Shown here: piece after piece, positions 27,105 through 28,627 of the stretch
Numbering within the stretch: position 1 is the first letter of the stretch
Layout of the letters: the number at the start of each line of letters is the position of its first letter
From: Bacteroides ovatus
Lineage (GTDB): Bacteria; Bacteroidota; Bacteroidia; Bacteroidales; Bacteroidaceae
DNA: 28,627 bases
Assembly: GCA_030844565.1 (NCBI GenBank)
Contig: JAUUNK010000046.1
Coordinates: 1-28,627, forward strand
Reading direction: 5' to 3'
The notes under the pieces: model-generated
Told to the model about the DNA's origin: nothing
What the model saw: only the letters and a program-made list of their open reading frames with translations
Databases searched by the model: none
Program-made: the position numbers and the translations under genes

Positions 27105-28229
27105 ATGAAAATATTAAGATATATATCCACCCTCTGCCTTGCATTGGTGGTCCTCACTGCTTGCGACAGCGACCTGGAGAAGGTATATTACGACGATAGC
27201 GCAGTGACCCCCTCCGTACTCTCGGGCATCGGCGACACTTACGTGTTGAACGCCAACACAGCCGACGCCACTGTGATAGAATTTAAGTGGACCAAGCCCG
27301 ATGTCGGATACTCTGCCAAGGTCATCAATACCTTGGAGATGGACCTTAAAGGTAAGAACTTCGCCAAGGCAGTTGCCCTGCACTCCTCTGCCGATGCAGG
27401 TCCCTATGCTATCTCCGCCAAGAACCTGAACGACAAGATAGCAGCCCTGTTCAAGTCGTATGAAATGGAAGTAACCGCTGAACCCTACGACTTTGAGTTC
27501 CGTATCACTTCTTCCATCTCCGATGCCATAGAGCCTTTCTACTCCAATGTAGAGTCTTCCCGGATTACCCTGTTCGTCGGCGAGCCGGAGTATCCGAAAG
27601 TGTATCTCCCGGGCGGATATTGCAGTTGGGCAGACCCGGATAATTCCTTCAAGCAATGCCAAGTGTTGTATTCTCCTACCGATAACGGTGTCTACGAAGG
27701 CTGGATAGTCTTTGGCGGTAAAGCTGCCGAGGGCTGGAAGATTACTCCCGAAGCATCGTGGGACACTAGTTGGGGATATGACGGCGGAACAACTGTAATG
27801 AATCCCGAAACCATCACTCTTAACGGCGGAGGCAACATCGCCTGCTACGACAAGTTCTCTTATAAGTTCTCTTTCAATAAGGAGACACGGGAACTGTCCA
27901 TGCTCGCTATGGTAAATAGCTGGGGTGTTTGCGGAACTCACAATAGTTGGGGAGGTACTCCCGATACTCCTATGACTTTGGCCTACGACACGGATAGTTC
28001 AGGAAGCAGAGCCTATTACCTGACTGCTACCGTAGACTTCAGTGCAGGCGACGAATGGAAGATTCGTGCCGACCAGGACTGGGGGAATCAGTTTGCTGCC
28101 GATGCCGTGGACGGTGACTTTGAAGTCGGTGACAATGGCAACTTTAAGGTAAGCGAAGCCGGTACTTATACGATTAAGTTATACTTCAACAAGGTGACAG
28201 CTAAAGTTGTGGTAACGAAGAAGGCTTGA
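27105..28229 (+). CDS. susE: SusE-like starch-binding surface lipoprotein
   Basis: 374 residues, lipobox LTAC (Cys20) followed by DSDLEK, an acidic stretch typical of surface export. Residues about 25-155 match the SusE N-terminal Ig-like domain (VTPSVLSGIGDTYVLNA, FKWTKPDVGYSAKV). Two tandem carbohydrate-binding modules follow: residues 165-265 (YLPGGYCSWADP, WKITPEASWDTSWGYDGG) and 268-374 (NSWGVCGTHNSWGG, EWKIRADQDWGNQF, YTIKLYFNKVTAKVVV). Each has paired tryptophans as expected for starch-binding SusE/SusF domains. The size is close to SusE of B. thetaiotaomicron (two modules) and smaller than SusF (three). It helps hold starch at the cell surface. It is the last gene before the hairpin terminator. 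Confidence 0.85.
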   Translation: MKILRYISTLCLALVVLTACDSDLEKVYYDDSAVTPSVLSGIGDTYVLNANTADATVIEFKWTKPDVGYSAKVINTLEMDLKGKNFAKAVALHSSADAGPYAISAKNLNDKIAALFKSYEMEVTAEPYDFEFRITSSISDAIEPFYSNVESSRITLFVGEPEYPKVYLPGGYCSWADPDNSFKQCQVLYSPTDNGVYEGWIVFGGKAAEGWKITPEASWDTSWGYDGGTTVMNPETITLNGGGNIACYDKFSYKFSFNKETRELSMLAMVNSWGVCGTHNSWGGTPDTPMTLAYDTDSSGSRAYYLTATVDFSAGDEWKIRADQDWGNQFAADAVDGDFEVGDNGNFKVSEAGTYTIKLYFNKVTAKVVVTKKA

Positions 28230-28339
28230 TAACGACTGTGATTCGAGATGCAGGATAAGGTGGAGTAGCACACAGAATGTTTATACTCAGTTCTTGGAAA
28301 AGCTATACCTTGCAAGTCGTTCTCGAATAAACAATATAC

Positions 28340-28386
28340 AAAACACCCGGATGTTTTATGCCAAAACATCCGGGTGTTTTTATTTT
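28340..28386 (+). terminator. hairpin terminator of the susBCDE cluster
   Basis: AAAACACCCGGATGTTTT at 28340-28357 and AAAACATCCGGGTGTTTT at 28363-28380 are perfect reverse complements (18 bp) around the 5-base loop ATGCC, followed by a T-rich tail (TATTTT). It lies 110 bases after the susE stop. The A-rich 5' flank would also let it work in the opposite direction. Confidence 0.8.
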
Positions 28387-28434
28387 GAACATGGGGGTGT
28401 TTTTAAGCAAAACATCCGGATGTTTTTCATATAT
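28343..28434. repeat. four-copy 23-bp tandem repeat with palindromic core
   Basis: Copies begin at 28343 (ACACCCGGATGTTTTA), 28366 (ACATCCGGGTGTTTTT), 28389 (ACATGGGGGTGTTTTT) and 28412 (ACATCCGGATGTTTTT), exactly 23 bases apart. The 12-base core ACATCCGGATGT of the last copy is a perfect palindrome and, with its A/T flanks, AAAACATCCGGATGTTTT (28410-28427) is too. Because each unit is almost self-complementary, the units can also pair with one another; the first two form the terminator. Confidence 0.85.
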
Positions 28435-28627
28435 ATCCTCTATAATCTACTTCTTGGACATCCTTCTTCCAGGTATAAACTAGTTATAATCTGGGCGTTA
28501 GGTCACTATATCCAATGAGTGGGTCGTACATCGTATGGCGCAACATTCCGTTGTTTCTAATAGATAGGTTTCACCATCCGGCATGTTCTTTCCTGTTCTC
28601 TTTGGAGTCTGCATCTCGTTTCTTCTC

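Larger units (their letters stand above)
28230..28627. other. intergenic region after susE
   Basis: This 398-base stretch contains the terminator hairpin and the 23-bp tandem repeat (28340-28434). From about 28435 to the edge nothing recognisable is seen. A minus-strand frame entering from the edge and stopping at 28498 (about 43 codons, with MQTPKRTGKNMPDG) is too short and featureless to call. Confidence 0.7.

Noticed and set aside
28343..28434. CRISPR array
   Set aside because: Four units with a 23-base period leave no room for spacers. The repeats are contiguous and palindromic, and no cas gene is present.
28294..28518. 74-codon plus-strand frame across the 23-bp repeats
   Set aside because: Its product is just the translated tandem repeat (TRMF, TSGCF, NIRMF segments) after the terminator start. 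No independent evidence supports a gene.
28498..28627. Minus-strand partial gene entering from the right edge
   Set aside because: Only about 43 codons are visible with no recognisable motif or composition of a real protein. Chance is likely.

Overview
The window looks like a Bacteroides chromosome. The evidence is a SusR/SusB/SusC/SusD/SusE-type starch-utilisation cluster, type V (FimB/Mfa2, fimbrillin-like) surface genes, a run of SPII lipoproteins with acidic residues after the lipid cysteine, and promoter boxes of the Bacteroidetes form (-33 TTTG, -7 TAnnTTTG) instead of Shine-Dalgarno-dominated starts. No rRNA, tRNA, CRISPR array or transposase was recognised.

Left part (1-1320): an AT-rich stretch without a convincing intact gene. 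It holds a possible gene remnant on the minus strand at the window edge, two tiny plus-strand reading frames, a small hairpin, and a good Bacteroides-type promoter at 1225-1256.

Central part (1321-17859): seven plus-strand genes with short gaps, apparently one operon. In order they are a small Rrf2-like winged-helix protein, a DUF3575 outer-membrane protein, a DUF3868-like protein with a Pro-rich linker and an OmpA-like C-terminus, a FimB/Mfa2-type anchor lipoprotein, then three large lipoproteins (2333, 1007 and 1028 aa). The three share an N-terminal fimbrillin-like domain followed by alternating Ig/BACON-like half-units (called A and B here). The 2333-aa protein carries about seven A and seven B units and swaps the terminal B unit for a unique aromatic/Asn/Gly-rich domain. 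The other two end in a B unit. This suggests a multi-component surface fibre or stalk with one giant, possibly capping or adhesive, member. A strong hairpin terminator follows at 17885-17950.

Between the operons (17860-18234): the terminator, a C tract, and a 234-bp structure with 28-bp near-perfect inverted ends that resembles a dispersed repeat or MITE.

Right part (18235-28229): a SusR-like membrane-anchored regulator on the minus strand, divergent from susB (GH97 alpha-glucosidase), susC, susD and susE. The regulator would sense starch oligosaccharides. SusC, SusD and SusE bind and import them at the outer membrane, and SusB cleaves them to glucose in the periplasm. No SusA, SusF or SusG counterpart occurs before a terminator hairpin about 110 bp after susE. 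That hairpin is part of a four-copy, exactly 23-bp-period tandem repeat with palindromic cores (28343-28434). The last 190 bases hold nothing recognisable.
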